Source of the DNA: Limonium bicolor
Lineage: Eukaryota; Streptophyta; Magnoliopsida; Caryophyllales; Plumbaginaceae
Direction of reading: 5' to 3'
DNA: 64,000 nt
NCBI GenBank assembly: GCA_023374045.1
Contig: CM041776.1
Coordinates: 123,347,733 to 123,411,732 of the forward strand
Shown: positions 1 through 12,050 of the stretch, piece by piece
Numbering within the stretch: the stretch's first letter is position 1
How the letters are laid out: each line of letters opens with the position of its first letter
Program-made: the position numbers and the translations under genes
The notes under the pieces: model-generated
What the model was told of the DNA's origin: nothing
What the model saw: the letters and a program-made list of their open reading frames with translations, nothing else
Databases searched by the model: none

Positions 1-1633
1 AGCGACATCGAACAAAAAAACCACCGGATACCACGAGCAACATCAATGAGTGGCTAATTGATTCCAGGCAACAAGATAACAACAGGCAAACAGAAAATAA
101 CACAATCAGGCATTCACAGATGGCTCGAACAATGGAGTTCAACAGTGAGAGCATAGAAGCAGACAAATAAATCGTCTTGTTGCAAGAGACCCAGCCAAAA
201 CTAATTTTTTTCCTTTTCCTAGACCAGATGGTGTGTCATTAAGGGTACTGATAGAAACATGGTTCATGAGCAAGTTGTTTGTCAATTTCAAGCCAACGCT
301 TCATCTATCAGAGACAACTCAATAAGGTGATCTACAGAGACTTGCTAAAAAAAAGTGAGTGAAGGTTTCTCAATTAAGAGGGCCAAACTGAAGCTATGTA
401 CATTCGATTTGCATGTTCATTTCTTTTCTGAATATTCACCAGTGCAGCTCTAACTTGCGCAGACAAGAATCAAGAAGGTTGACAACTTGATTGCTAATTA
501 ACGGAATATTAGCAAGAGCACAAAGGGCAGACAGATTCGTTTTCATGGAAGGTGAGTGAATCACAGAAAAAGACATCGATACTGAGTTAATTACATCGCA
601 AACCAGAAAAAATGGGGAATAAATTGAATCAAAGGGAAATACCAGATAGGAGGAGAGTGATAGGAGTTTTCCTGTAAGAAACTAATGTACAGACACAAAA
701 CAAAACAGAAGAAACCATGTTAGTTTTCTGGTGTAAATAAACATAAAAATAGAAGAATGAAAGCACTAAAAGTTCGGAGCATAGAGTAAGAGAAAATCCC
801 ATTGGTCAGGCATTAAGGCCATCGCCCCATGTAACATGTGCAGCCATTCCCCCCTGCGGGCTAATAATCTAATATCGTAGTTCAGGTAAGCATTATTTCG
901 CTTGGTTAGTTCCAGTTCCTGATGATCAATGCTCAGACAAAAACAAGCATCCCAGGGGAATAGCATCATCAAGGAGGGTTTCATGATCTTATTCCAGCAC
1001 ATAAAATCCCATAGTATAACATATACGAATCCACACACAAGTACTTCCTGTCTTCCCCACTTAACAACAAATTTCAGAACAGATAAGTAGCGCACAGAGT
1101 GAGGAAGGCTTTGGTTCTCAATTCTCATTTCAACAGAATCGACAGGTTTGTGACAATCAAAATACATAAAATGAAATGAACTGAACGGCAAAATCACTAC
1201 ATGAACTGAAATGGTGATTTGCATTGGATCTTAGATTTTAGTTCAGGGACCACACCAGACTGGAGGGTTTCCAACTAAAATACGCAGAGAGAAGTACCAA
1301 AAACGATGGCAAAATGAAAACTTCTAGGAAAGAGCATGGCCCATGGGTCTAAGATGTCTCAGACGAACCACCCCCTTTCACCATAATAGTCGCTACTCTC
1401 CGGTGGAGAAGGAGAAGAAAAGTGACCCGTGCAAACGAGAAGACGCAAGATGTTTCAAAGAAATCCAGGGGAGAAGTATCGACACTAGACACCAGTACTA
1501 CCTGGTGAAGTCGACATTAAGGTGGCCATCCCCTTTTCAGGCTCATCGGCAAAGAAAGAAAAGGGCGAGGACGCAGAGATGGTTAGAGATTTGAAACCGA
1601 TTTTGAATAAAGAGAATGGAAAACGTTACTTAC

Positions 1634-1864
1634 TCTGTATGTGATCCAAATCAAGTTCGAACAGACATGAAATCGAGCAAGCTTTCTGACAAATTACAGG
1701 GTGTAATCGAGGCTTAAAGTGGTGATGTAGTTGCTGGGCAGGCGGATGTTTTCCGATGGTGGTGACGGGAATGATGTCCGACAATGATGAAAGAAGACCA
1801 GAGGTTTTAGGAGGAAGAGATGGGTCTGGATTTGAAAACAGGGAAGAATGCTTTTAGCAACAGA
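1634..1864 (-). other. candidate 5'UTR exon with GTAAGT splice donor
   Basis: Read on the minus strand, this segment is pyrimidine-rich and ends in ATACAGA followed by GTAAGTAACG, a close match to the plant 5' splice consensus (donor at 1628-1633). A leader exon followed by an intron running toward lower coordinates would fit a gene whose coding part lies beyond the left edge. No start codon with a long frame follows inside the window, and a chance GTAAGT is quite possible. Confidence 0.2.
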
Positions 1865-2039
1865 AAAAAAAACGTGGTATATTGCTGGCTGTCGGCTGGC
1901 ATTTTTCTATTGAAACAGTAGGGTTTCTTAGTTGTTCGCGGGGGGGGGGGGGATGGGTTGGGTTTGATTTCAAGTCAATGACAATGACAGGGCCGTGTTT
2001 GGGCCGGAATCGGGATAGCAAAATAAAAAGAAACCGAGA

Positions 2040-2225
2040 CCTCTTGTCCTTCCCAGGACTCGAACCGTGGGAGTTGGGTTAGCTACAGGACACACCGACC
2101 AATAAGAACTTTAGAATAAACTGAAGACAATAAATAAATAAAACGCCTCTATTTCTTCCTGAATTCGAACCCATAACCTATTGGTTTCCTAGTAGACACA
2201 CTAATTAGTTAAGCTATGACAAAAC
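2040..2225 (-). repeat. two tRNA-like (SINE-head-like) patches
   Basis: On the minus strand, GGTTCGAGTCC (near 2055) matches the RNA polymerase III B-box consensus, and GGGTTCGAATTC (near 2165) is a second close match. Each is preceded by a degenerate A-box-like stretch (for example TAGCTTAACTAATTAG near 2205-2220). Neither forms a complete tRNA: no full acceptor or anticodon arms are present. They are best read as decayed tRNA-derived retroposon heads; the SINE family is not identified. Confidence 0.35.
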
Positions 2226-2461
2226 TCAATGTATAAATGTGAAGAAATAAAACTAAAGTTCTAATTCGAACTGGATGATATCTCTAAAAATGTTGACGTT
2301 TTAAACAGAATTTACAAAAGACGAAAAAGTTCTATCTACTCAATTATTTTCTACTTAATAGCCATGAAATGATGGAATGTAAATGAAAATGAAAGTTTTA
2401 TAATGTATCAAATAAAAATAAAAGCATAATAAGTACATGAAATAATGAAACAGTACTAATA

Positions 2462-3574
2462 TGTAACACCCCTACTCTAAACTCCGGTTAAACAGCGCGC
2501 CTAACATTAATATCAGTGGGTTCATACCGGTAATTAAAAGTCACCTACAAAATAAACCGGGTGTTACCCGCCGTCACTCGCCCATGCGAGTAACGTAATA
2601 TCCAATCTACACTACCACTGTGATGACAGAGATTTAACACAACCCAAAATTACAACCGAATAAATTCCGAACGAACAGTGAGCCATCTATCTATCCTAAT
2701 ACCACAATGTCCGAAAAACAATAAACGTAAGTAACCGTCGCATGTAGGCAGACTGTTGACTATCCCAAAATCCCGCGCTCCCGTCCGGACTTTATTCGCT
2801 TCAATCCTGAAAGTGGGGGCCGTATAGGCTCAGCCAAACGCTGAGCACGAACTATATAACCTTCATGAACCCTAAGAATACTCAAGTTATTTAGCCCAAT
2901 TGTTAACATGTTGTTCCAATTTTATGTTGTACCGTTTTCATTTACAATGACGATATAACAATAAACATTACACGCATGAATTCATACAATCATCATAACA
3001 TTCCACAACCAGCAATAAGCAAGTATATAAGCAACGACAATTGACAGTACGGGAATAATACTTTCTCGAACAATTCCATTACACGGCCTTGAGGCCTTAT
3101 TTCATTTTAAGACTAAGAATATCTTCTTGAGTCATCGTTTAACTTTTCACTTAACTTGTTCAATTAGGGTGGGCGTCATGTTAGGACAACCCGTACAGCT
3201 TCCTTTTCTGGAGTAGTCGCTCTGGTGCACTATAATAGTGCGGTTTGTCAGAGTCCGCAGAGGCCTGACAGCCGGAGCCATTGCATCAACAGCAGTGCCC
3301 TCTGACCAACGAACGTATCCGGCTCGTTGGAATTTCCACGTCGATGGAACCCTATCCGGTCGTTCCCCTCTCTTCGGTGATCACCCATGCCCAACCATGT
3401 AGTCCGTGACTACCCTGGATTTTTCCTCATCTCAATTGTTTACTTAATCCACCATATAATTTGGTCTGTGACCTTTACCTAAGATCTATGCTTAGGTCAT
3501 GGATAATGTATTCTCTATGTAAGGACCCTTAAGGGCGTTAACTTTCCCCTAGGCTGCGTCATCCTCAGGTTTAC
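2462..3574 (-). repeat. old LTR 'F', first fragment
   Basis: It begins TGTAACACCCCTA at 2462, the complement of the GGGGTGTTACA end found on the other LTRs here, so the LTR is minus-oriented. It holds the twin-hairpin landmark at about 2815-2847 (GCTCAGC/GCTGAGC stem). Its 3000-3570 part is distantly similar to 55380-56000 in LTR E, for example the shared string cagtgccctctg. It is interrupted at 3574 by element A and resumes at 17691. The far terminus is not identified. Confidence 0.6.
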
Positions 3575-4204
3575 TGTAACACCCCTACCGCTAAAACCGT
3601 CATTACTGTACAATACTTACCTTCGCAGCGGATACTCCATACACAACGGCGGGTGTACAATGTCGTTAGTCACCCACGTGACTAACAAGGCGAGTTACAA
3701 TACTACATACTATCGGTCTGATGAATTGAACATACCGAGTACTCTACACAATACATTGCTTTCCCTTGCATACTCAACCATAATTCAAATACAACTCCAA
3801 TACAATACTATACCGAGTCTACTACAATCCTTAAATTACCGATACAGTTTGGAACTTCCCATTTCACAATACATTACAAATACAAACCCTATTATACAAC
3901 TACCCATGCTTACATAGCAGTCCCCGTCCTACTCTCTCGAACGGTGGTCAGCTTCGAGTACCTACACACTAAAAATGTTCCCCCTAGGGGGTCAGCTTAC
4001 GCTGAATATGAATTTCGCATATACCGCGTGCTAACCGCGGTACGCCGACTACTTTGGGTCGGATATACATGGAGTTCATTTTACATGCATACATACATAC
4101 TCATGCTACAACAATACAATAAACAATGCCTACATACACATACAAGGTTCAATACTTACCAAGGAAGACAATTCGATAGTCAACCGTTCGTATTAGTTAT
4201 TTAT

Positions 4205-4550
4205 TCATTACTCTTTCGTTGCGTTACTCACTACTCTGTTCGTACTGTGTTCAATATTCGCTACTCTACTCATACTCACTCCTTACTCTTGCAACTCATC
4301 ACTCCATGTTCAATACCTTACTCGCACACGATCCTTACTCTGTACTCGTTACTATACTTGTGCATACTCACTACTCAATACTCCATACTTACTCATACGT
4401 ACTCAATACTCAATACTTACTCATACATACTCAATACTCGGTACTCAGACATATCATACTCACTTCTTACTCATACTCACTTACTCTACTCAATACTCAT
4501 TACTCATTACTTACTACATACGCAATACTCATTACTCATTACTTTGGCCT
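4205..4550. repeat. TACTCA-type low-complexity array, left LTR copy
   Basis: Dense irregular repetition of TACTCA, ATACTCA and CATTACTCA units. The copy in the other LTR (about 13875-14195) differs by several short gains and losses, as replication slippage would produce. Lack of stops in several frames creates spurious long open frames. The same LTR position in element B carries a GATTAAG-rich simple repeat instead. Confidence 0.8.
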
Positions 4551-5682
4551 CTGGGCGGAGTCATACACAAGACTCGCCACCGGACCTACAATACGAGGGC
4601 TATACGCTTAGCTCCTCAAATACTCAAATGTCCGCTTTTACCGGACTACTCAAATTCCCAACACTCTTCTCTCAGAGTATATTACAATCTCATGGATCAG
4701 CCTAGAAGTATCTCTCTTGATAACCTCCACTAGCTTAGGGAATTACCACCGTCTAGTATCCTCAGATTTAAGGGTTTCCCCAACGTATCGAATACTCTCA
4801 TGTTCGGGACATTACTTACATCAGTCGGGTCCTCTCATAATGGGTCGACTAATTGCTAAGGGTTTGGAGATCCCTCATCATTCTTTACTACTCTCATGGT
4901 TCATGTCTTGCACCAAGTTTAGTTCCTCTAATAGAGGTTACTTATATACTTCCACTACTTATTATTTGTGGATTGTTCATTTCGATTCTCCTACCGTTAT
5001 CGGAAGGTTATTACTCCCGTACACTCTCTCACATTCTAGTGAGTTCATTGGTTTGCGTTGTCGTTTATTGATTCGTTAGTTTAGTGCGTTGCTACGGTTC
5101 CATTAGTTCACAACATGACTCTTACTACGAGTCAATACACAACTGGACTCATCTATGAGTCGATCTACGCACTAAATGAAGCCACACAATCAACAAGAAG
5201 GTTAGCTCATACAGCATACAGCAAGACATACAGTGATAGGCAATAAACCGTTTTCATGCTTTAGTCTTGATTAGCCGGCATACAGCACACAAATCAACGT
5301 AACTCGGTTAGCATACGGGGCATGAGAAAATCATACCTTTTTCTGGAATTTACTTCACCGGGTGTTCCCTTGTTCCTTTGTTCACTCTCGTTCCTCGAGC
5401 CTTATTCTTGAACCTCCGGCTACATGCCAAATGGTTCCATTAATACTAAGCTTTGCAATACATACATAACCACTACTCCCGTACTTACCCCGTTATCCCG
5501 TTGTTTCGGTTTAACTTAATGTTCTTAAACTTACAACTTTCTTAATTACTTCTCATACTTGTTTACACTTCTTAGGGCCTTTAAAGGTCACCAAACAAGG
5601 CCTTAACAACTTCTAAAACCATTACCAATCAATCCCCCATGTTTAGAACCCTTAAAAACACTCTCTGCTAAATTCTGGGGGT

Positions 5683-5849
5683 GGTCCGGGACTTGGTCCG
5701 GACCCTAAGTCCCGGACCAATGCTTCTGTGTACTTTCGGCTGATTTTTAGACCTGGTCCTGGACTTAAGTCCCGGACCAATTCCTGCATTCACTCTCGGG
5801 CCTTTTTTTGAAGCGGTCCGGACTTGGTACATATCCTAAGTCCCGGACC
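5683..5849. repeat. hairpin array in A left LTR (three stems)
   Basis: Stem 1 pairs GGTCCGGGACTT (5683-5694) with AAGTCCCGGACC (5707-5718), a perfect 12-bp stem whose loop contains the palindrome GGTCCGGACC. Stem 2 is a back-to-back copy at 5755-5778 with one G/T mismatch. Stem 3 pairs 5815-5825 with 5838-5849. Centres are about 66 bp apart. The GC-rich stems stand out from AT-rich LTR sequence. The equivalent LTR position in B and C also carries hairpins, with different stem sequences. Confidence 0.8.
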
Positions 5850-8031
5850 CTGCTAAAAACTGCTATTAAGGTCATTTTTCAACCCCAAATCAACCCATAA
5901 TCCACCCCTAATCATTCCATAAACTTTCCACAAGTTTCCTACATAATTATACACCTCAAAACACTCCTTAAACCACCTCAAATCCATGGTCCAATCCATA
6001 CTCAACTTCTTGCCCAATTTCTACCAATTTCCATTCTCATTTCTACAACTTGCACACTTGTGCATTTCTACACTTCTCTTTGCATTTTGCATCTTGTCCT
6101 AACTTCATTTTACCATTCCAATTCATTTCCAATCGACTACACTACCTATACCCAAGTCCAACTCTCTTTTTACCAAATCTTGCACACTAATTTTCCTAGT
6201 TTCTACAATGCATTTTCTACACTTCTTGCTACAGATTTTACACTCTTTTATTCACATACCACTACTACTATTCCATGGTTACTAAACATCTCTAAAACCC
6301 AATACACATCTCGGTTCTCCCATTCACCAAGTCATTCTTAATTCACAATTCCTACTAAAATTTCGCCATAGTTCACCTACTTTCCTTACTTATCCACACA
6401 TGTCCTTTCTCATCAAATTCATCCCTATCCTAGCCAAACCACAAGGGTTCTACCAGCACACATACAAAATCCCAATACACCAATACTTCTCAATTACAAT
6501 ACCAACACATTATTACTTCCTCAAATAGCTATACTAATACACATACACCATTCATTAGGCTCTAAGGCCTACAAATCCACAATTTTGCTCACAATACTCA
6601 AACATCCACAACTACAATACTAGTACAATAGTTTGGGTTCTTTTATTTGTTTACCCATTCCCATTACACTAATGCATTAAATTAAGCATTAAGAAGGAGC
6701 TCTTACCTTGAGCTTTTGATTCCTTCATTTCTTTTCCATTTCTTCTCTTCCTCTCTTTCTTGTCCAAATCGGTTTTGTGGGGAATGGAGTTGCCAAACTC
6801 CATTCCCATCACCCAAGCACACAAAGACAAGTATAATTAATACACTAACTCTTAGATTTATACTAACTCATTGAGGTGCTCAAAACAAGATTTCTAGGGT
6901 TTACTTTGGAGTGTTTTAGGAGGGGTTTTAGCCCTTGGTTCAAGAAGGAGAATCCACCACCATTGCTAGGTGAAATTGAAGCTCAAAAGAGAGAGAAAAA
7001 TAAGGCATTACAAAGGGCCAAAAATCGACTACCAAAGGAAGGTGGAGAAAACTTGAATCTTTTATGGAGATTTTTACCTTGTTGGAAAGAGGAGACTCCA
7101 AGCTCCATAATGGTGTGCTTTTCTCTTCAAATGGGGAAAACCCATGGATATGAAGTTGCTCATTTTCGGATTTTGAAAAGATAGAAATGTAGAGCTTGAA
7201 GAGAGGAGCAAGAATATGTACTTTTTTCTCATTTGGAGCTTTAATATGGCTTGAGTATGAGGTAGAAGGTGGAGTTGCCATGGGAGCTGGTTGGAGAGCT
7301 CAAAAATCGGTAGCCACCAGAGGAGGAAGAAGAGAGGGTTCAGGAGGGGGAGTGCTCACGTAGGAAAGAAAGGAATGGGAGGAGAGAGAGAAGGAAAGGT
7401 AGTATAAGTTGCTTTTTGCTTTATTACTTTATTGCTTTTTGATTTATTTATTAGTTAACTAGTGTGTGTGTGTGTGTGAGAGGCTGAATTAATTTTTAAA
7501 ACCGGCCCCCTATTGTACTACTAGTTGGAGCGTTTCTCGTCTTTTACAGAAAACGCTCGTTATTTTACCCGGTTTCGGTACTGTTCACTAACCGGGCCCG
7601 TTTTCCGGAATTTTCTCGTTTCTTTATTTTTATTGGTTATTAAGCTTCCGTTAATGCTTAATTATAGTTATTTAATGAACTAAATTTTTACGGGTTCGTT
7701 TGACCACTTACAATCACGTTTTCGAGTTTTCTGAAAAACGTGCGCTAAAGCTCTATTAGCGTTTTAATACATTATTTGGATCCGTTTTCTTCGGGAATCA
7801 TTCCCGTATACTAATTAGGCATGAATAAGCCCTATGAATCCTTATAATACTCTAACCGAGGTCTCGTACCTCCTATGGTTATTTAACGCTTTTTTAGCGT
7901 TTTTCGCTTTCTAAGCGTTTTCTCATTTCTTTTGGATTTATTTTCCTTACCAAAATTACTTAGGCACTATTAGGCCCTTAAATACCATATTAAAATAATC
8001 TATTCACCATATTTAAGTTCGGGGTATTTCA

Positions 8032-8047
8032 ATCTACCCCCCTTAAA
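8032..8047 (-). promoter_or_regulatory. element A 3' polypurine tract
   Basis: In element sense this reads CTTTAAGGGGGGTAGAT directly before the LTR start TGAAATACCCC. A purine tract at this place primes plus-strand DNA synthesis in LTR retrotransposons. It fixes the minus orientation of element A. Confidence 0.85.
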
Positions 8048-9406
8048 GAACTTTGCCCTCAAAGTTGGTGAATCTAATATTGTTACTCGTATAAATACTC
8101 TATGCTAAGGTTATGACCTCTACATATAACCTGTCAAACTCCAAATGTCTGACATGATGCATACTACGCATCCAAACAGCATGTCACTGCATGCATAGCA
8201 ATCAAAAATATCCGTTTTACTTCTCTCCAAGGGGGTCCATCCGCAGACAATTAGGTACCATCCTCCCCCAAGTCGAGTGATCCCTCAGGTACCGGTCACG
8301 TTTGAACACTTACGCTTTCTGGTTCACGGCCGTCATGACTTGAGCACTTACACTTTCTGGCTCTACGGTCCTTTGGTTCAGATCAAATTCATTTGCACAT
8401 ATAGAGATCCTCAGGCACTTACTCATACTATACTCATACTTACTCATACTTACGCATACTTACTTCGGGACTACGCTGCCCCAGTGCCCTTGGAAAAATA
8501 CAAAACACACACTATCATCGCACGAACGGTGTAGTGGTTTCAAAACTAATCAACACTCCCACCGACTCAAAACTAGCTTCTCCTCCTATGGTTTCGACCG
8601 GATACCCGTGCCTAGGCATGGAAGATCCACTAGCGCCGTGGGAGCGGTTTCAAAAACCGATCCTTATTCTCGAGTTTGTAGAAAACATTGTACCAAATTA
8701 GTTTTGGAAATTCATTTTGAAAACTTGCATACATCTCCCAAATACCATTTATGATGATTATACCTATTACTAGTGTTATTTCTGTGACCACTTAAGGGGA
8801 GCTTCCAGAGTCCTTCAACCCCAATGTGATCAGCATTGGTGTTGAATTATCCTTCCACCCCAATTTGTGTTCGGCTTCCCTTGATCACTAGCAAATCAAG
8901 TTCCACTTCCCACCTCAATACAAACAGACAGATTGTCAAACATTATTTCGTTTTCTATCTTTTTAATCTTGCTACTCATAATCACACACATACATTTCCC
9001 ATTTCGTATGATTCAATTACCTACTTACTAATCATCTCATCACTTATTACTACATCTTCTCCAACTACTATACTTAGGAAATTCGTGGGTATAATATCCC
9101 ATTAATTTGCTATACCAATTATTTATACACAAATTTATACTCATATAGACATATGTGTTATACGTATATATATATACTCATAGTCTCCCATACATCATTC
9201 CATCATACTATTACCATCGGTCCTCTATTCTCCCTGGAGTTTCTCTACTCCTTTCTATTCTTATTTCCCAAATAACTACAATTACACGATGAGTGAATAC
9301 AATGTTTATGTAACATAAGTATCAACCATCAAAACGAATTCCCTTGCGCTATGCGCATTGTAGTTTACGCACCTATCACGTCAAACATACATTTCGCGGT
9401 TTTCGC
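8048..9406 (-). other. element A 3' spacer between the two polypurine tracts
   Basis: About 1.36 kb of non-coding sequence between the internal polypurine tract (9407-9422) and the terminal one. It is collinear with the spacers of B (37899-39038) and C (61763-62896). Shared landmarks include a GTGATCAGCATTGGTG patch near 8827 and the cttccaccccaatttgtg patch near 8852. A two-copy motif with TTCTGG cores sits at about 8300-8370. No frame looks coding. Confidence 0.65.
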
Positions 9407-9422
9407 TCTACCCCCCTTAAAA
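9407..9422 (-). promoter_or_regulatory. element A internal polypurine tract with adjacent hairpin
   Basis: In element sense TTTTAAGGGGGGTAGA, almost the same as the terminal tract. It is directly preceded by an inverted repeat GATTACG/CGTAATC (9425-9442). Both parts are kept at the corresponding places in B1, B2 and C, just after the pol remnant. Confidence 0.7.
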
Positions 9423-9424
9423 GG

Positions 9425-11570
9425 GATTACGCCCACGTAATCTACCATGTGTCAACATTGGACATTGGTCGAAGGCATTCAGCCGTCATGGAGTGGTTCA
9501 GTTTCCATGCGGTCTATTATACAATGTTCCTTGATCAATGGGTCTTAACGGTATTACCGGTTAGTCCCTGCATCAAGAATTTTCATCGGAGTTATTTAAC
9601 TCTTAACGGGTTCGGTTCTAGCCTAAGTGGCTTCGAGGCATTGATGATTAACCTTTTATTCACTAGGTGTATTCCACTTGGAATTCTGGGCCCACTAGCT
9701 TCTGCTGCGCGACCCTGATAACTTGGGTTATTCGCCCTTCTCGTTATCCTTAACGTGTTACACATCATCTTTTTATCCCTCTTGTTGTGGGAATAAGGTT
9801 TGTTCCATGTCGCGTGGTATTCTTTTACCGTGCTCGAACTCGATGAGTTTTAGATTTATAACCAGCTCTCTGGCAATCTATACACATGTTGTTGTGTTTT
9901 GTAGTGTCATTCACTTGGTTCCTCCGACTTATTGTCGGTTGAGGTTAAGTCACTACTTAGTTGTAGTGCTTCCTCTATTGTTAGTAGCTTCTGAATTATA
10001 CCAGTTTCTCTGGTTCAGTACAAGTGCTCTTTACTTGTATGACCTTGCGTTTTCGATGCGTCGGTCCTTGTGACTTTCTTAAGTCTCCTTTCACTTTTAT
10101 TCCAATGGAATTCACATCTTGTGATTGTTGATGTGTTTCACACTCTTCGTACTTCTTTGGCCTTAGGCCGCACAGTTTGTTTCTAAGCTTTTGCTTAACT
10201 GGCTTATGCCATGTTCGTTGGTGAAAGGAAGCATTTACCACTACTTACATTTTCCATATTCCTAGCTATCCCACTAGATCATTAAGCACAAGTGCAATAC
10301 CAAAACACTCAGTCCTACAGAGTGCAGAGGCGTGAACCCTTGGCAGTAACTCTCTTATGTGAAATAGGAATTGATACTACTTCTTTGTGTGGTGCTTCGT
10401 TATTTGGTGCAGACTCCTGGCTTGTTGCCCGGTCTGTCCACTATCTCGTATTAACAATTTCCGTAGCATTGGGTGATTACCCACATACTCTGGTCGCCTG
10501 CTGCGCACCCTTTACTGGTTCTACAGTATTGGTTTACATGGCATCCGCTGTTGCTAGCTTGAGCTCGTGCATTTCCACCATTTATACCATGGTTTGGTGT
10601 TTATACTCCTGAGCTCCTTGAGCGTTATTTACTTATACTTTTGTTCCCACATCTCGTGTTCTTTCTGAACCGGTTACTCCTCGGGTTGTCAATAATTGTT
10701 GTTGAAGCTTATTTTATGTCGCTTGGCAATGTTTGTATGCTCAAGCTTCACTGCATTAGTAGTTCCGAAAGGGATATATCTTCGGACATTTATTGATGGT
10801 ATCCCATTCTTGGAATCCATGTGTTCACCGCTCTTGCGGTCTCACAGTTATGAGGGGTATCCTTGCTCATTGGTTGTTACTCTTCTATCGGTGTCGTCCT
10901 TGACAACTTTCCATATGGTTCACAATGGTTTTGCAACCGTTGGGTTGTGTGTGGTAATGGCTTACTAGCCATAATCCATTGCCTAGAGCTCTGCTCATCA
11001 TACGTCGTTCCCAAGTGATTACTTCTCCATAATCCATTGCCGGGTTTGGAGGTGATACTGGGCTCCATGATAAGATCGTCGCATCACGCTTCCGTTTATT
11101 GGAGACCCTTTCGTATCTTGGTATAGATCGATACCATTTATTAATTTGGGGTATCCCTTGTCAAGTGGGATCCCTTCGGTGTTCTAACCGGATGTTTGCT
11201 CCGACTGTGGTGTTCTTACCGCGACATCTCTTTCAGCTGTGTTGACTTGATACCCTTTATGGATTGCTCCTGGGTATTACTGATTATGCCATTACATCTG
11301 GCCGACATTTATGGGTATGTCCAGTTTGTTATCCTACCTTGCGGTTCGGATCTGAATTATCCGTTGAGGGTTATAACGTCTCCCGTTCTTAGGGTAGATC
11401 ACTGGTGATTCTCCTTATGTTATAACGGTTTTGGTATTCCCTTCGGTGATGAATGGTAATTTCAGTACCATATATGATCACCCTGTGTATTTGTGGTAGT
11501 GGTTCTAGGAATTCTATCCCGTTCATCGTACACTGATGTGTTAATGTTAGGCATTTGCCTTACTGTGTTT
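9425..11570 (-). pseudogene. element A decayed pol: reverse transcriptase to integrase C-terminus
   Basis: Reading the minus strand, scattered patches match Ty3/gypsy pol in normal order. Near 10785-10815 is a GYHQ patch followed closely by a PFG.TNA-like patch. About 130 bases further on, an EHEM patch sits where the conserved EEH of reverse transcriptase is expected. At 9921-9944 a PQ..Q.SE.R-like patch fits the integrase HPQTDGQSER signature, and a KILD patch near 9590-9630 fits the GPY/chromo-type C-terminus. Stops and frameshifts break every stretch. The catalytic aspartates of reverse transcriptase are not recognisable. Family assignment rests on motif spacing read by eye. Confidence 0.5.
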
Positions 11571-11574
11571 AGAC

Positions 11575-12050
11575 TGGGTATTCCTTCCAGTCATCATGCT
11601 TTACTTTAATATATTCAAGACATATCCAATGTCTTTATTCAGTTGTTAGTGCTTCTCGCACTTTTAACTCTTAATCATCCTCCTGTAGTAGGTTCTTGAC
11701 TCCTTAGCTTGTAAGCTTATCTGAGTTCCCTTTGCTCGTTTGAGGTATCCAACTGTTCTCGAATTTACTTATGGTCCGTAGAGCGGAGTTGACTACTTCC
11801 CGCTTTCGTACACTACATGTATACATACGTGGGGTACCATGTTGGTACGTTACCACTTACCTAACTATCTGTCAGGCCCGCAAGCTCCTTCGGAGTGCGG
11901 TCGTCCCACATCCCGTATTTGGGTACACTCGTAGTAGTGCTCGTCACACGCCTAGGTGAAGTATTCTATTGTCAACTCCTCTTGTATCATTCTATGATAC
12001 TCACCGTAATTCCGTCTGTTTGGTTCTTAAAAATCCAAGGTTTAAAAGAA
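11575..12050 (-). pseudogene. integrase-core-like block, out of order in element A
   Basis: This block is clearly similar to C 63530-64000 and, on the other strand, to B 37000-37440, for example the shared strings gtgcttctcgcac and gtcaggcc.gcaagc. In B it lies between reverse transcriptase and the integrase HPQT patch and reads as the integrase zinc-finger end plus first catalytic region. In A it sits between the protease-region remnant and reverse transcriptase. Total interior length is unchanged relative to B, so either relocation or duplication with loss elsewhere is possible. Confidence 0.55.

Larger units (their letters stand above)
1..2461. other. non-LTR flank without a recognisable intact gene
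   Basis: This stretch does not resemble the repeats that fill the rest of the window. I see no convincing coding exon on either strand. It holds a G-run at about 1940-1953, a possible minus-strand 5'UTR exon with donor site near 1628-1864, and two tRNA-like patches at about 2040-2225. The last ~230 bases before 2462 are AT-rich with nothing identifiable. It may be the upstream region of a gene lying to the left of the window, but that is inference. Confidence 0.4.
3575..8031 (-). repeat. element A 3' LTR (4457 bp)
   Basis: Direct repeat of 13244-17690. Landmarks from left to right: terminus TGTAACACCCC; twin hairpin at 3980-4005; TACTCA-type low-complexity array at about 4205-4550; three GGTCC/GGACC hairpins at 5683-5849; a GT run near 7461; terminus GGGGTATTTCA. 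Differences from the other copy are mostly 1-3 base indels. Frames of 253 and 130 residues over 3944-4705 come from the TACTCA array and are not genes. Confidence 0.9.

Noticed and set aside
766..1224. 152-residue minus-strand frame
   Set aside because: Composition and sequence show no family resemblance, and no splice or codon-usage support was seen. A chance frame is sufficient.
2040..2100. functional tRNA gene
   Set aside because: Only a B box and a weak A box are seen; acceptor and anticodon arms cannot be formed.
3944..4705. 253-residue open frame, the longest in the window, and a 246-residue partner at 13612-14352
   Set aside because: They run through the TACTCA low-complexity array in the LTR, overlap open frames in other phases, and diverge by frameshift between the two LTR copies. 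No domain is recognisable.
9344..10612. plus-strand frames of 80-124 residues in element A
   Set aside because: They are antisense to the element, whose orientation is fixed by the PBS and polypurine tract. They show no known domain.
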